Both the position numbers and the translations under genes were made by a program. This document shows positions 9,493-18,701 of a stretch of 64,000 nt of DNA, one piece after another. The stretch spans positions 1,803,001 through 1,867,000 of the forward strand of contig NZ_CP075566.1 in assembly GCF_018502625.1 (NCBI RefSeq), written 5' to 3'. The notes beneath the pieces are model-generated. The model had not been told where the DNA came from and searched no databases. It worked only from the letters and a program-made list of their open reading frames with translations. Within the stretch, counting starts at the first letter, position 1, and every line of letters starts with the position of its first letter. This DNA comes from Pseudomonas hormoni (lineage in GTDB: Bacteria; Pseudomonadota; Gammaproteobacteria; Pseudomonadales; Pseudomonadaceae).

Positions 9493-10176
9493 ATGAAACT
9501 CTTGGTTGCAGAAGACGAACCCAAAATCGGAATGTACCTACAGCAAGGCCTCTTGGAGGCTGGCTTCAGTGTCGACCGGGTTGTGACGGGAACAGAGGCG
9601 TTACACCAGGCGCTAAATGAGGCCTACGATCTTCTAATCCTGGACGTAATGATGCCGGGCCTGGATGGCTGGGAGGTCATTCGATCTGTCCGCACAGCCG
9701 GGAGCTCGGTTCCTGTGCTGTTTCTGACTGCCAGGGACGGAGTTGATGACCGGGTCAAAGGCTTGGAGTTAGGTGCGGACGATTATCTAGTCAAACCCTT
9801 CGCATTTTCTGAATTGCTTGCCCGCGTCAGAAGCTTGCTTCGCCGTGGCGCCGCCGTACCCAACCAGACATCTATTAAGATCGGGGATCTGGAGGTCGAT
9901 CTTCTAAAGCGAAGGGCCTCGCGCTCAGGTCGACGCATTGACCTCACCGCCAAGGAATTTTCGCTGCTAGAGCTGCTGATGCGCCGTCGGGGAGAAGTCT
10001 TGCCGAAATCACTGATCGCATCGCAGGTTTGGGACATGAACTTCGACAGTGATACCAACGTGATCGAAGTCGCGATTCGTCGGCTTCGGGCCAAAATCGA
10101 TGACGATTTCGACACCAAGATGATTCAGACCGCGAGGGGAATGGGGTACATGCTAGATGCTCCGGATACAGAATGA
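9493..10176 (+). CDS. copR: heavy-metal response regulator CopR
   Basis: A 227-residue OmpR/PhoB-family regulator. The receiver domain has the acidic pocket (EDE, residues 7-9), phosphoacceptor Asp in [14 protein letters not shown] (about residue 51) and the conserved Lys of YLVKPF. The winged-helix effector domain ends [16 protein letters not shown]...RGMGYML, typical of the CopR/CusR/CzcR heavy-metal subgroup. The ATG overlap with the next gene (ATGA) couples it to the sensor kinase. It most likely activates copABCD through the box at 4138-4153, and perhaps the cus operon. Confidence 0.9.
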   Translation: MKLLVAEDEPKIGMYLQQGLLEAGFSVDRVVTGTEALHQALNEAYDLLILDVMMPGLDGWEVIRSVRTAGSSVPVLFLTARDGVDDRVKGLELGADDYLVKPFAFSELLARVRSLLRRGAAVPNQTSIKIGDLEVDLLKRRASRSGRRIDLTAKEFSLLELLMRRRGEVLPKSLIASQVWDMNFDSDTNVIEVAIRRLRAKIDDDFDTKMIQTARGMGYMLDAPDTE

Positions 10177-11561
10177 AGCGCGCATCTCTTACCCTCCGTT
10201 TAAGCATGATGTTTGTCTGTGCCGTGGTGGCCGTGTTGGTAGTAGCAGGCTTTACCTTTGATGGGTTCAGTCAGCATCACTTTAAGGCCATCGACCGTCA
10301 AGCGATGACGGAAAAGCTCGAATCCATTCGGCAAATAATGGATGGCGAAGCTGGCTCCGCAGACCCTTCAGAAGTTGTGTTGCAACTACAAGCACTCCTT
10401 GGTGCTCACCAGGAACTCTCAGCCTCAATTATCGCGATGGGCGGGGAGACGTTCTTCGCGACTTCAAATGCAGTGGGACATCCTTCTTCCTCCTCTGGTG
10501 ACCCGAGGGAAGATATGTGGGAGTGGACAGCTGGAAGCCATATGTACCGAGGCATGAAAGCTCAAGTTCATTTGGCGAATGACGCTGAGCCAATGATCGC
10601 GTGGCTGAGTCTAGACATCACAAGCCATATGCATTTCGTTGAAACTCTGCGCTGGTGGTTAGTGATCGGGCTGGCGATTAGCGCCTTGGTCAGCGCAGGT
10701 TTAGGGTGGTTGGTCGCGCTCAGCGGGCTGAAGCCGGTCGCACAAGTAACGAAAGTCGCGGCCTCGATGTCAGCCGGATCGCTGAAGGAGCGTATTCCGA
10801 TGGATTCTGTGCCTCGCGAGCTTGAGCTCCTTGTCACTTCGTTCAACGCTATGCTGGCTCGCCTTGAAGAGTCATTTGCTCGGTTGTCTAACTTTTCAGC
10901 CGATATCGCGCACGAGCTGCGTACCCCTATCAGCAATCTGCGCACACATACCGAAGTCATCCTCACAAAGAAACGTGCACCAGAGGATTATGAAGAGAAT
11001 CTCTATTCTAACCTTGAAGATCTGAACCGACTTTCCAGCATTATTGACGGCATGCTTTTCTTAGCAAAGTCGGACAATGGTCTGGTTCTCCCTGCCAAAG
11101 AGAAAATTGAGTTGCGTTCGGTCGTCGAGAAACTATTCGAGTATTACCAGCTTCTGGCAGACGACACAGGGGTAAAGCTACAGGTAGTCGGGCACGGCGC
11201 GGTGAATGGTGACAGGACGATGCTGGATCGGACGATCTCAAATTTGCTGTCCAATGCGCTCAGGTATACCCCACCTGACTGTACGATCTCCGTGAGAATC
11301 GAGCCCCTTGGCGACATGATCAGCTTGTCAGTGGAAAACCCCGGCGAGGAGATAGCGGTAGAGCATCTGCCCCGGCTGTTTGACCGTTTTTACCGAGTCG
11401 ATCCCGCACGGAGAGAGAGCGCTACGAACCATGCGGGGTTAGGGCTGGCAATCGTCAAATCACTGGTCGACGCCCATGACGGCACCGTTGGATGTGTCTC
11501 CAGAGATGGCCATACGACCTTTATGATCAGCCTACCCGCGTGGCCTGCTGACCACGAGTGA
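10173..11561 (+). CDS. copS: heavy-metal sensor histidine kinase CopS
   Basis: A 462-residue membrane histidine kinase of the CusS/CopS type. Two membrane helices (about residues 9-30 and 158-180) flank a periplasmic sensor domain containing His/Met residues ([24 protein letters not shown]). A HAMP linker is followed by the H-box [16 protein letters not shown], the N-box [14 protein letters not shown] and the G-box [14 protein letters not shown]. It overlaps copR by 4 bases. It should sense periplasmic copper or silver and phosphorylate CopR. Confidence 0.9.
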   Translation: MKRASLTLRLSMMFVCAVVAVLVVAGFTFDGFSQHHFKAIDRQAMTEKLESIRQIMDGEAGSADPSEVVLQLQALLGAHQELSASIIAMGGETFFATSNAVGHPSSSSGDPREDMWEWTAGSHMYRGMKAQVHLANDAEPMIAWLSLDITSHMHFVETLRWWLVIGLAISALVSAGLGWLVALSGLKPVAQVTKVAASMSAGSLKERIPMDSVPRELELLVTSFNAMLARLEESFARLSNFSADIAHELRTPISNLRTHTEVILTKKRAPEDYEENLYSNLEDLNRLSSIIDGMLFLAKSDNGLVLPAKEKIELRSVVEKLFEYYQLLADDTGVKLQVVGHGAVNGDRTMLDRTISNLLSNALRYTPPDCTISVRIEPLGDMISLSVENPGEEIAVEHLPRLFDRFYRVDPARRESATNHAGLGLAIVKSLVDAHDGTVGCVSRDGHTTFMISLPAWPADHE

Positions 11562-11693
11562 AAGCAAAGGGATCGCCCGGCCCTGTCCACAAACATGGCA
11601 AGAACAAACGCGAGTACCACCGTCAATGTGAGTGTTCTGCTGAACATGGCGTTCGGGTTTCAACTCTTCTTATCGGGTTCTGATACGTTTGAC

Positions 11694-11714
11694 CTATCCC
11701 CCTAGGGGGGATAG
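11694..11714. promoter_or_regulatory. G/C-tract operator for the RcnR/CsoR-type repressor
   Basis: A near-perfect palindrome: left arm CTATCCCCC, centre TA, right arm GGGGGGATAG. Inverted repeats built on a G-tract flanked by AT-rich ends are the recognition pattern of RcnR/CsoR/FrmR repressors. It lies about 40 bases before the repressor start at 11753, where it would overlap a promoter, so autoregulation plus control of rcnA is the obvious reading. Confidence 0.7.
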
Positions 11715-11752
11715 GATGCTGGCGTAATTCATTGAGGCCCGAGGCTCAAGCC

Positions 11753-12052
11753 ATGAGTGAGCAAGAACACCAACATAGCCATCCGCACACCCACCAAAGT
11801 CACGATGCGATCATCAAGCGCCTCAAGCGGGCTGATGGCCATTTACGCGGCATCATCACCATGATCGAAGAGGGTCGTGAATGCGTGGACATTGCTCAGC
11901 AGTTGCACGCTGTTGAAAAAGCGGTGTGCCAAGCCAAGCGCATGCTCATTCAGGATCACATCGATCACTGCCTGGAGGACACCGTCTCGGCTTTGAATAA
12001 TGGCGAGCGCGCACCGCTGGAAGTATTCAAGCAAATCACCAAATACCTCTAG
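11753..12052 (+). CDS. RcnR/CsoR-family metal-sensing repressor
   Basis: A 99-residue all-helical repressor. The His-rich leader (MSEQEHQHSHPHTHQSHD) is followed by the family core IIKRLKRADGHLRGIITMIEEGRECVDIAQQLHAV. The metal-site Cys sits in GRECVDI, with further His and Cys in QDHIDHCLEDTV. An ATG 7 codons upstream is possible, but MSEQEH fits the DmeR/RcnR leader better. It ends 7 bases before rcnA and has a G/C-tract palindrome upstream, so it most likely represses both genes until Ni or Co binds. The metal identity is inferred from the partner gene. Confidence 0.82.
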   Translation: MSEQEHQHSHPHTHQSHDAIIKRLKRADGHLRGIITMIEEGRECVDIAQQLHAVEKAVCQAKRMLIQDHIDHCLEDTVSALNNGERAPLEVFKQITKYL

Positions 12053-12059
12053 GTCTGAC

Positions 12060-13196
12060 ATGCCCAACTTCGCTGAATTGCTACAACAGGGCGGGGCTCA
12101 CGCCTGGCTGTATTTCCCTAGCGCCATTCTGCTCGGTGCCTTGCATGGCCTGGAGCCCGGCCACTCAAAGACCATGATGGCGGCGTTCATCGTGGCCATT
12201 CGTGGCTCGGTTAAACAGGCCGTGCTGCTGGGCTTGGCCGCTACGCTTTCGCACACTGCCGTAGTGTGGCTAGTCGCTATCGGCGGGATGTATCTGGGCA
12301 AAGGCTTGGACGCACAAACAACTGAGCCATACTTCCAGCTCGCGTCCTCTGCACTGATCATCGCAATTGCGCTTTGGATGCTGTGGCGTACCTGGCGCGG
12401 TGAGCAGATGTTCAAGTTCGAGCAAGGTGATGACCACCATCACGGCGAGCATGACCATGGTCATCATGACGAGACCCATCGAATCGATACCGGCCACGGG
12501 CGCATCGAACTGTCGATCTTCGAGGAAGGTATGCCACCGCATTGGCGCCTGAAGACATTGACCGGACACTCCTGGGCGGCCTCGGATGTTCGCTTGATGA
12601 CTACCCGTCCAGACGGCAGCACCCAATCGTTCTCTTTCGTCGAGCGCGAAGGCTTCTTGGAGTCGGCAGTCGATATCCCTGAACCTCATGAGTTCAGTGC
12701 TCGCCTGAGTCTTGGGCATGCGGGCCACTCCCATGATTATGATCTGGACTACCAGGAGCATGATCACGGGCATGCGCATTCCGAACTGGAAGGTCTGGAA
12801 TTGTCGATTGACGGCTATCAGGATGCGCATGAGCGCGCACATGCCAACGATATCCGTAAGCGCTTCACCAACCGCGAGGTCACCACGGGCCAGATCGTCG
12901 TGTTCGGTTTGACGGGCGGTTTGATTCCTTGTCCGGCTGCCATCACCGTTCTGTTGCTTTGTCTTCAGGTTAAAGAAGTGGCACTGGGTGGCATGCTCGT
13001 CCTGTGCTTCAGCATCGGCTTGGCCCTTACCTTAGTCACGGTCGGTGCTGCGGCAGCCATCGGTGCTAAACAGGCCTCCAATCGCTGGCCGTGGCTGGGC
13101 ACCGTGGCACGTCGTGCACCGTACCTATCCAGCGTGTTGATCATAGGTGTTGGTCTGTACGTAGGGTTCCATGGCTGGATCGGCCTGAACGCATAA
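12060..13196 (+). CDS. rcnA: nickel/cobalt efflux protein RcnA
   Basis: A 378-residue NicO/RcnA-family membrane transporter. The first helices include the signature LHGLEPGHSKTMMAA. A very long cytoplasmic or periplasmic loop (about residues 120-280) is rich in His (DDHHHGEHDHGHHDETH, HDHGHAHSE), the expected metal buffer. The second half has GLIPCPAAITVLLLCLQ and several hydrophobic helices. The ATG at 12060 opens the family N-terminus (MPNFAELLQQGGAHAW). The loop is longer than in E. coli RcnA and contains a separate folded-looking segment (ELSIFEEGMPPHWRLKTL...). Family role: export of Ni(II) and Co(II). Confidence 0.88.
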   Translation: MPNFAELLQQGGAHAWLYFPSAILLGALHGLEPGHSKTMMAAFIVAIRGSVKQAVLLGLAATLSHTAVVWLVAIGGMYLGKGLDAQTTEPYFQLASSALIIAIALWMLWRTWRGEQMFKFEQGDDHHHGEHDHGHHDETHRIDTGHGRIELSIFEEGMPPHWRLKTLTGHSWAASDVRLMTTRPDGSTQSFSFVEREGFLESAVDIPEPHEFSARLSLGHAGHSHDYDLDYQEHDHGHAHSELEGLELSIDGYQDAHERAHANDIRKRFTNREVTTGQIVVFGLTGGLIPCPAAITVLLLCLQVKEVALGGMLVLCFSIGLALTLVTVGAAAAIGAKQASNRWPWLGTVARRAPYLSSVLIIGVGLYVGFHGWIGLNA

Positions 13197-13208
13197 GGCG
13201 ATGTCCGA

Positions 13209-13646
13209 GTGTTCGAACTCACCAGCTACGTTGGTCTGTTTCTGGCGGCATTCGGTGCCGCCACGTTATTGCCAATGCAATCTGAAGCCGTGCTGGTCTC
13301 AATGTTGCTCTCAGACCGGTACATCGCTTCGACGTTATTGGCGGTCGCCACCTTCGGCAACGTTCTCGGTTCTACCCTGAATTGGGTGTTGGGTCGCTCC
13401 ATTGAGCGATTGCGCCACAAGCGCTGGTTTCCGGTGAGCGAGAGCAAGCTCGAAAAGGCCCAGCAATCCTACTTGCGCTATGGGCGCTGGTCGTTATTGC
13501 TGAGCTGGGTGCCCATCATTGGCGATCCATTAACGGTCGTTGCTGGAGTGATGCGCGAGCCTCTCTGGAGCTTCCTGCTGATAGTTACCATGGCCAAGGG
13601 CATTCGTTATCTCGTACTGACCGCCGTCACCCTGGGTTGGGCATGA
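13209..13646 (+). CDS. YqaA-like small membrane protein
   Basis: A 145-residue protein of the YqaA/DedA-related (VTT) family, with hydrophobic helices at about residues 5-25, 38-60, 95-110 and 120-140. The motif SWVPIIGDPLTVVAGVMR resembles the G-[DP]-x-x-x-x-AG pattern of this group. It starts at GTG 13209, 12 bases after rcnA, suggesting co-transcription; an ATG at 13201 is out of frame. The function is unknown; related DedA proteins act in lipid flipping or membrane homeostasis. Confidence 0.75.
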   Translation: MFELTSYVGLFLAAFGAATLLPMQSEAVLVSMLLSDRYIASTLLAVATFGNVLGSTLNWVLGRSIERLRHKRWFPVSESKLEKAQQSYLRYGRWSLLLSWVPIIGDPLTVVAGVMREPLWSFLLIVTMAKGIRYLVLTAVTLGWA

Positions 13647-13834
13647 TAATTGGCTTATTCGCGCTTGCTCTCGCTATATTGATGACCTGGGCCGGGCATA
13701 CCTATACGTTGTCGGTAGCATCAAAACAGCCGGCCTGGGAGATTGCGCAAGTCGCGTATCACGCCCATGACGAACAGGCCGAGGTGTCGCGAGCTGCTCG
13801 GATCACTATCATCCCATACCCCTCATCACGTTGA
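13643..13834 (+). CDS. small hypothetical protein, possibly frameshifted
   Basis: A 63-codon frame overlapping the end of the YqaA-like gene (ATGATAATTGGC...). It encodes one membrane segment (IIGLFALALAILMTWAGHTY), then a soluble tail that stops at 13834. A second frame continues immediately without a start (STQPGVDAPRSTLAAAFDDG... to about 14008) and looks protein-like, so the two could be one gene broken by a single-base shift. No family is recognised. Confidence 0.3.
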   Translation: MIIGLFALALAILMTWAGHTYTLSVASKQPAWEIAQVAYHAHDEQAEVSRAARITIIPYPSSR

Positions 13835-14048
13835 CGTCGACACAGCCTGGTGTAGATGCGCCGCGCAGCACGCTAGCTGCCGCTTTTGACGATGGGCGGC
13901 TCCTACCTCGAACCGAAGGAATGGCAGATGGAGATTGGGATGGCGAAGTCCTATTAGCCCGCCAGGGTGGGCACTCCTGCTGCGAAAACACTTTGCTCAA
14001 ACGGTGAGTTGTTTGTTCAGAACCATTTGTTTTGCTTTTTGGTTGCGC

Positions 14049-15239
14049 TTACTGCTTCTTGAGTAACAGTAACAACAGAGCTGTTGTGGCAAGCAGTGCA
14101 CCCGTGAGGAAAGTGCTGTCTGACCCAATGCTTTGCCAAAGCCAGCCCGCAAGAACGCTGGCGATCAGCATGCATATACCACTGACCAAATTGAAAATGC
14201 CGAAGGCGGTGCCCTTGAGTTCTGTGGGAGCTTTATCAGCTACCAGCGAGGCAAGAATGCCTTGGCTAAATCCCATATGAAGCCCCCACAAGGCAACGCC
14301 CAGCATCATCGTAATGACAGTACTGGATTGAGCGAGCACCAGATCCGCCAGAACGAGTACCCCCATCCCTACGCAGAGCAATTTCGTGCGAGGGATGCGA
14401 TCAGATAGCCTGCCAGCAGGATAAGCAGACAGCATATAAAAAAGTGCCATTACCACCATCACCATTGGAATCCAGGTGATCGACAGGCCTATCTGTTGCG
14501 CTCGTAATACCAGAAACGCCTCGCTGAAACGAGCAAGCGTAAACACCCCTCCAATGATGACGATCCACCAATACCCTGAGGAGAAGTCGTGAAGGACTTT
14601 CCAATGGATTGGAGATCGAAATTTGTGTTCGCTGGCGAGGTGTATTGGCTCTTTTACTCCCGTGACAATGAGCGCCACCGCCACTGCTGCCGGGATCACT
14701 GCAAACCACAGTACAAGCTGTATATCTGCGAGCCATAACATCAGCAAGATGGCCAGAGCGGGGCCAAGAACAGCCCCTGCGGTGTCCATCGATTGGCGTA
14801 TTCCAAAGCAGGCGCCACGGATCTCTGGTGGCGACACATCGGCGACCAGGGCATCTCTTGGCGCTCCGCGAATACCTTTGCCAATGCGATCCAGAAAGCG
14901 TGCGGTAAAGACCACTTCAACCGAGTGAGCTATGGGGAAAAGTGGCTTGGTCAGAGCGGCTAAACCATATCCGAGCAGCAACAGTCCTTTGCGTCGACCG
15001 ATAAAGTCGCTGATAGCACCAGAGAAAATCTTGACGAGCATGGCGGTCGACTCAGCAACCCCCTCGATCACCCCAACGGTCAATGCACTCGCACCCAATG
15101 TCGTGACCAAAAATACGGGTAGTAAGCTGTGTACCAGCTCAGACGATAGATCCATGAATAGGCTGACAAAGCCCAACGCCCATATCGTGCGCGGAATACG
15201 AAGACGCTCAGCGTTGGTGTGTGGGCTTTCGCTACTCAT
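14049..15239 (-). CDS. MFS transporter
   Basis: A 396-residue major facilitator superfamily protein with about twelve hydrophobic helices. The loop after helix 2 carries DFIGRRKG, and the symmetric loop in the second half carries GRLSDRIPRTK. The segment RFLDRIGKGIRGAPRDALVAD is shared by a Pseudomonas MFS group of unknown substrate often found near metal-resistance genes. GGAAG precedes the ATG at 15239. It converges on the YqaA region; no operon partner is evident. The substrate cannot be told from sequence. Confidence 0.85.
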   Translation of the reverse strand: MSSESPHTNAERLRIPRTIWALGFVSLFMDLSSELVHSLLPVFLVTTLGASALTVGVIEGVAESTAMLVKIFSGAISDFIGRRKGLLLLGYGLAALTKPLFPIAHSVEVVFTARFLDRIGKGIRGAPRDALVADVSPPEIRGACFGIRQSMDTAGAVLGPALAILLMLWLADIQLVLWFAVIPAAVAVALIVTGVKEPIHLASEHKFRSPIHWKVLHDFSSGYWWIVIIGGVFTLARFSEAFLVLRAQQIGLSITWIPMVMVVMALFYMLSAYPAGRLSDRIPRTKLLCVGMGVLVLADLVLAQSSTVITMMLGVALWGLHMGFSQGILASLVADKAPTELKGTAFGIFNLVSGICMLIASVLAGWLWQSIGSDSTFLTGALLATTALLLLLLKKQ

Positions 15240-15435
15240 ATTTTCTTCCTGTACTCATCGGTATCAAGGAGAGACTGAGAAAGCTATTTAGGCTTGCAGG
15301 CGAACCAAGCTCCCGCCAGAGCAGCCACTCAAACCACGACGATGAGCACCGCCGCGACTTTACTCAACGGGTGCTTCACAGATGCAAGTGAAAAAGCCCA
15401 ACGCCACACTGAGTATTATTCGACTTTAGGCAAAA

Positions 15436-15834
15436 TCAATGAAGCTGCCGTTGCCTCTGTAGCTCCCGCTTGAGCCAGGTGCTTGCCGGTTGTGCGCCTT
15501 CTGGACATCGCACCTCATATGCGCGGCCACTCATACTGCTTTTAGTGGCAGCAAGATCGATGAAGTCTTCTGCACTGTTCACCATGTTTTTACCTTCCAG
15601 ATAATTCAGCTTTTTCTCCAGATGCGCCCGAGCCCGGGTTCCTGGGAATTCGATCCCGTTACGCACAAACTGACATTCACTGTGTTCGACAAAGTCCAGC
15701 AAGCCCTTTATCTCTTGAGTGGCTTGAGGTGTGGCTTGAGCCTGCGCATTGGTTACGATTGCGATCAGGCTAATACCAGCTGCCATCATCAATTGGCTGA
15801 TCGGCCCAGCCGCCGCTCCTCTCCACTTTCGCAT
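15436..15834 (-). CDS. DUF5329 (YfeK-like) periplasmic protein
   Basis: A 132-residue protein with a signal peptide ending near AQAQA, followed by TQEIKGLLDFVEHSECQFVRNG. That segment, together with SAEDFIDLAATKSSMSGRAYEVRCPEG, matches DUF5329, which includes E. coli YfeK. Two Cys residues (in SECQF and VRCPE) could form a disulfide in the periplasm. An AGGACGAGG site lies upstream of the ATG at 15834. The function is unknown; it recurs near metal and transporter genes. Confidence 0.75.
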   Translation of the reverse strand: MRKWRGAAAGPISQLMMAAGISLIAIVTNAQAQATPQATQEIKGLLDFVEHSECQFVRNGIEFPGTRARAHLEKKLNYLEGKNMVNSAEDFIDLAATKSSMSGRAYEVRCPEGAQPASTWLKRELQRQRQLH

Positions 15835-15942
15835 TATTCATCCTCGTCCTGAAAGTTGAATGAATGTACCTACCTTTAACTGATACGTACGGATCATTGC
15901 GTTAATCCGCGAACGAATTGTTCATCGACTTACCGTTCGGTT

Positions 15943-16443
15943 CTAACGGCGACAGTGAGCGGCGCGGGTGTAAGAGTGATAATGGCTGATACGACCCAGC
16001 ATATCTCGCTCAAGAGCCGAATCAACAGCCTGGAGGTCGCGGCTATGGGGTTCATCCGCAGATAACGCTCTGCTGACTGCCATCTCAAGCTCCTGCAAGG
16101 CTGAGTCAATCTGCTGCTTAAGGTTTGCCTGGGAAGTAATCGATGTTGATAAGCAGCTCGTAGGTTTTGCGCAGCTTGAGAATCTGTTTGGTGGTGGCCA
16201 ATGCGTTTTCAGGATTGAGATGCTCACGGCATTTTTCGATCTCTACGCGCAGCTTGCTGTAGTCATTGCTACGGTCGAACAACTCGACAAAACGCTCACC
16301 CTGCGGATCGACCACCGGGAGGATGTAAGTAGTGCCATTGATGGAAAGGATGTCGCGTTCGACGGACTCCAAGGCTTCACGATAGACATTGGAGTCAGGC
16401 AATAGAAAGGCACCATCGCGCAAAACCGCGAAGGACAGGCTAA
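15943..16443 (-). pseudogene. chromate-resistance regulator ChrB N-terminal remnant
   Basis: Two overlapping minus-strand frames together read as the N-terminal domain of ChrB. The first gives FAVLRDGAFLLPDSNVYREA, GTTYILPVVDPQGERFVELFDRS and LRKTYELLINIDYFPGK; after a one-base shift near 16125-16130 the second gives ANLKQQIDSALQELEMAVSR and ALSADEPHSRD. The start of the domain is missing, and the C-terminal chromate-binding half is replaced by unrelated sequence. ChrB normally controls chromate efflux through chrA, which is absent here. This is a decayed resistance gene. Confidence 0.75.
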
Positions 16444-16674
16444 TGGATGAAGTCAGTCATAGCCCCAATGCCTGCACCATTCTCGGGAACTCAGCACCAT
16501 ATGTAAGGAAGGTCACCCCACTTTTGGGGAATGCTCCGTGAAGCAATATGAATCTACCGTCCTGAAGTGGCCATTTCATCGCCAAGTCGTGGTGACCCTA
16601 CCAACTGGCTTGGTAATTGCTCTCACGCTTGTACTCAATATTCGTTGAGTAATCGAAAACCGGAGGTTAGGGCC

Positions 16675-16776
16675 TTGTGGAAACGTCCCCTGCTTATCGG
16701 AGTTTTGCTTGGAATCGGAATCCTTACACTCGGTTTGGCAGTGAGTATTATCCTTATGCAATGGCAGCTGAAATAA
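16675..16776 (+). CDS. possible 33-residue membrane peptide
   Basis: A TTG start follows a strong CGGAGG ribosome binding site by 8 bases. The peptide is a single hydrophobic helix with a basic N-terminus (WKRPLLIGVLLGIGILTLGL) and a short polar tail (QWQLK), the layout of small bitopic membrane proteins. There is no recognised family, and the evidence is only the start site and composition. It lies on its own between the chrB remnant and the cus operon. Confidence 0.35.
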   Translation: MWKRPLLIGVLLGIGILTLGLAVSIILMQWQLK

Positions 16777-17003
16777 CCTAGCCACGCAACTGTGCAGGCG
16801 AAGTAATGCGTCTCGGTTGGATTGGTTTGAGTGATGCCTTGATCGTTTTTTACCACTGCAGATCTAGAAACTGCATGTCAGAAACTTTATTTCGCGTCGG
16901 TAATGTTGGCTTAACTTAGGATTTGTTTTATCGGCTTTGGCAGGCCTATTGGGTCGACCGCTTCCAATTGTAAGAGCCATTTTCAGCGACTACACTCCAG
17001 CCC

Positions 17004-17345
17004 ATGAAACGCTATCTGCGGTTTTGCATCATCTTCATGATTAGCTTGGCGCTTCCCCTCAGCGGGATGGCGGGGGTTCAGGCACCGACAGAACCTTGCC
17101 CAATGAAGACGATGGGCATGGCGATGATGGACGACATGGGGATGGACTGCTGCAACGACATGAAAAGCCCTTCCGAGCACGGTAAACCTTGCAAGCCGGG
17201 CCAGGAATGCAAGACGGGCGGCATGCTGCAAGTCTCGATCTTCAAGCCTCCTGTAACCGTGTTCAGCCCCGTAGTGCTTTCCCTCATCAGCGACTCCCTA
17301 CCTGTACAGACCCCGTCCGGGGTATGGCGACCGCCCCGCGTTTGA
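17004..17345 (+). CDS. small exported Met/Cys-rich protein heading the cus operon
   Basis: A 113-residue protein with a signal peptide (MKRYLRFCIIFMISLALPLSGMA). A metal-binding-like section follows with PCPMKTMGMAMMDDMGMDCC, CKPGQECKTGGM, and then a hydrophobic stretch. The tail TPSGVWRPPRV resembles the proline/arginine tail of the 3520-3915 protein, hinting at a shared type. No domain name can be given. It lies 99 bases before cusC on the same strand and probably shares its transcript, so a role in periplasmic copper or silver binding is inferred. Confidence 0.65.
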   Translation: MKRYLRFCIIFMISLALPLSGMAGVQAPTEPCPMKTMGMAMMDDMGMDCCNDMKSPSEHGKPCKPGQECKTGGMLQVSIFKPPVTVFSPVVLSLISDSLPVQTPSGVWRPPRV

Positions 17346-17444
17346 TTCCTGTCCCACATTGAGCCTCATTCCGCATTAGCGGGATGGACTAGCTGCGCGC
17401 ATGTCTTTTGACGCGTGCAGTGGATGATTACAGGAATCGTAAAC

Positions 17445-18701
17445 ATGAACTCCAAGTGCAATTGCACAGGCTGGTCTCTCGTGGCCGGCCTAGCGGCAAG
17501 CGTGCTGGCATTGCCGAGTTTCGCTGCCGCATTGACGCTCGATGAAGCGTTGCGGCTGGCAGAAAACAATGCGCCGTCGCTGACCGCACAAGACGCGAAA
17601 ATTCAGGCTGCCAGCAATGCAGCCATCCCTGCTGGTGAATTACCTGATCCCAAGCTCTTGGTGGGCGTGCAGAACTACCCCATCGGAGGCCCGGATCGTT
17701 GGAGTATCAACCAGGACTTCATGACCATGCAGATGGTCGGCGTCAGGCAGGAGATGCCCAATAGCGACAAGCGCAAAGCGCGTATCGAAGTCGCCGATGC
17801 AGCTATTGATCGTGCCTCTGCGGAGCGTCGAGTCGAACGTCTGAAGGTGCGCCAGTCCACGGCGTTGGCCTGGATCACCAGCTACTCGGTTGAGCGCAAA
17901 GATCTGCTGTTCCAGGACTTCTACAAAGAAAACCGCCTGCTGAGCGATACCGTCCGGGCCCAAATTGCCGGTGGCCTCGCTCAACCCGCCGATGCGGTGA
18001 CACCCAGGCAGGAAGCAGCTCAACTGGCGGAACAACAGGACGATCTGATTCTCCAGAGAGCCCAGGCGCGAGCAGCCCTCAATCGCTGGATTGGCTCCGC
18101 CGCCAACGACAAGCCCGTGGGTCGTTTGCCTGAATGGCCCGTAGATACCTCAGGCTACTCCCATAAGTTGCAACACCACCCCGAGTTGGCAGCGTTTGCG
18201 CCGATGACCCGCGAAGCGCAAGCCAAAGTTCGTGAAGCCGAAGCGGAAAAGCAGTCGGACTGGAGTTGGGAGCTTGATTATCAGCATCGTGACCGTCAGT
18301 TCGGCGACATGGTCAGCGTTCAACTTTCCTGGGATCTACCGCTATTTCCCGACTCTCGCCAAAACCCCAGGATTGCGGCCAAGCAGGCTGAACTCAACCA
18401 GCTGGAGGCCGAGCGCGAAGCGCTGTCACGCGAGCATACCCAGCAACTGGAAAATGAACTGGCTGACTATGAGCGTCTGAATCGTGCCGTGCGCAGAAAT
18501 CAGGACAGCCTGTTGCCGCTGGCCAAGGAAAAGGTCGAACTCAGCATGGCCAGTTACCGTGCAGGCAAGGGCGATTTAAACGCGGTGGTTGCCGCTCGAC
18601 GTGAACTCATTGAAGCCCGTCTCAAACAGATCGATGTGGAAGAGCAGCGAGCACTGACCAGTGCGCGTCTGTATTTTGCTTATGGGGAGTCCAGCCAATG
18701 A
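17445..18701 (+). CDS. cusC: outer membrane efflux factor CusC-like (TolC family)
   Basis: A 418-residue TolC-family protein. The start at 17445 has AGGA about 9 bases upstream and opens a signal peptide (VAGLAASVLALPSFA); an in-frame ATG ten codons earlier lacks a good site. The mature part begins LTLDEALRLAENNAPSL, the usual first helix of outer membrane factors, and shows long amphipathic helices such as LEAEREALSREHTQQLENEL and SMASYRAGKGDLNAVVAARR. It forms the outer membrane channel of the CusCBA pump. It overlaps cusB by 4 bases. Confidence 0.88.
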   Translation: MNSKCNCTGWSLVAGLAASVLALPSFAAALTLDEALRLAENNAPSLTAQDAKIQAASNAAIPAGELPDPKLLVGVQNYPIGGPDRWSINQDFMTMQMVGVRQEMPNSDKRKARIEVADAAIDRASAERRVERLKVRQSTALAWITSYSVERKDLLFQDFYKENRLLSDTVRAQIAGGLAQPADAVTPRQEAAQLAEQQDDLILQRAQARAALNRWIGSAANDKPVGRLPEWPVDTSGYSHKLQHHPELAAFAPMTREAQAKVREAEAEKQSDWSWELDYQHRDRQFGDMVSVQLSWDLPLFPDSRQNPRIAAKQAELNQLEAEREALSREHTQQLENELADYERLNRAVRRNQDSLLPLAKEKVELSMASYRAGKGDLNAVVAARRELIEARLKQIDVEEQRALTSARLYFAYGESSQ

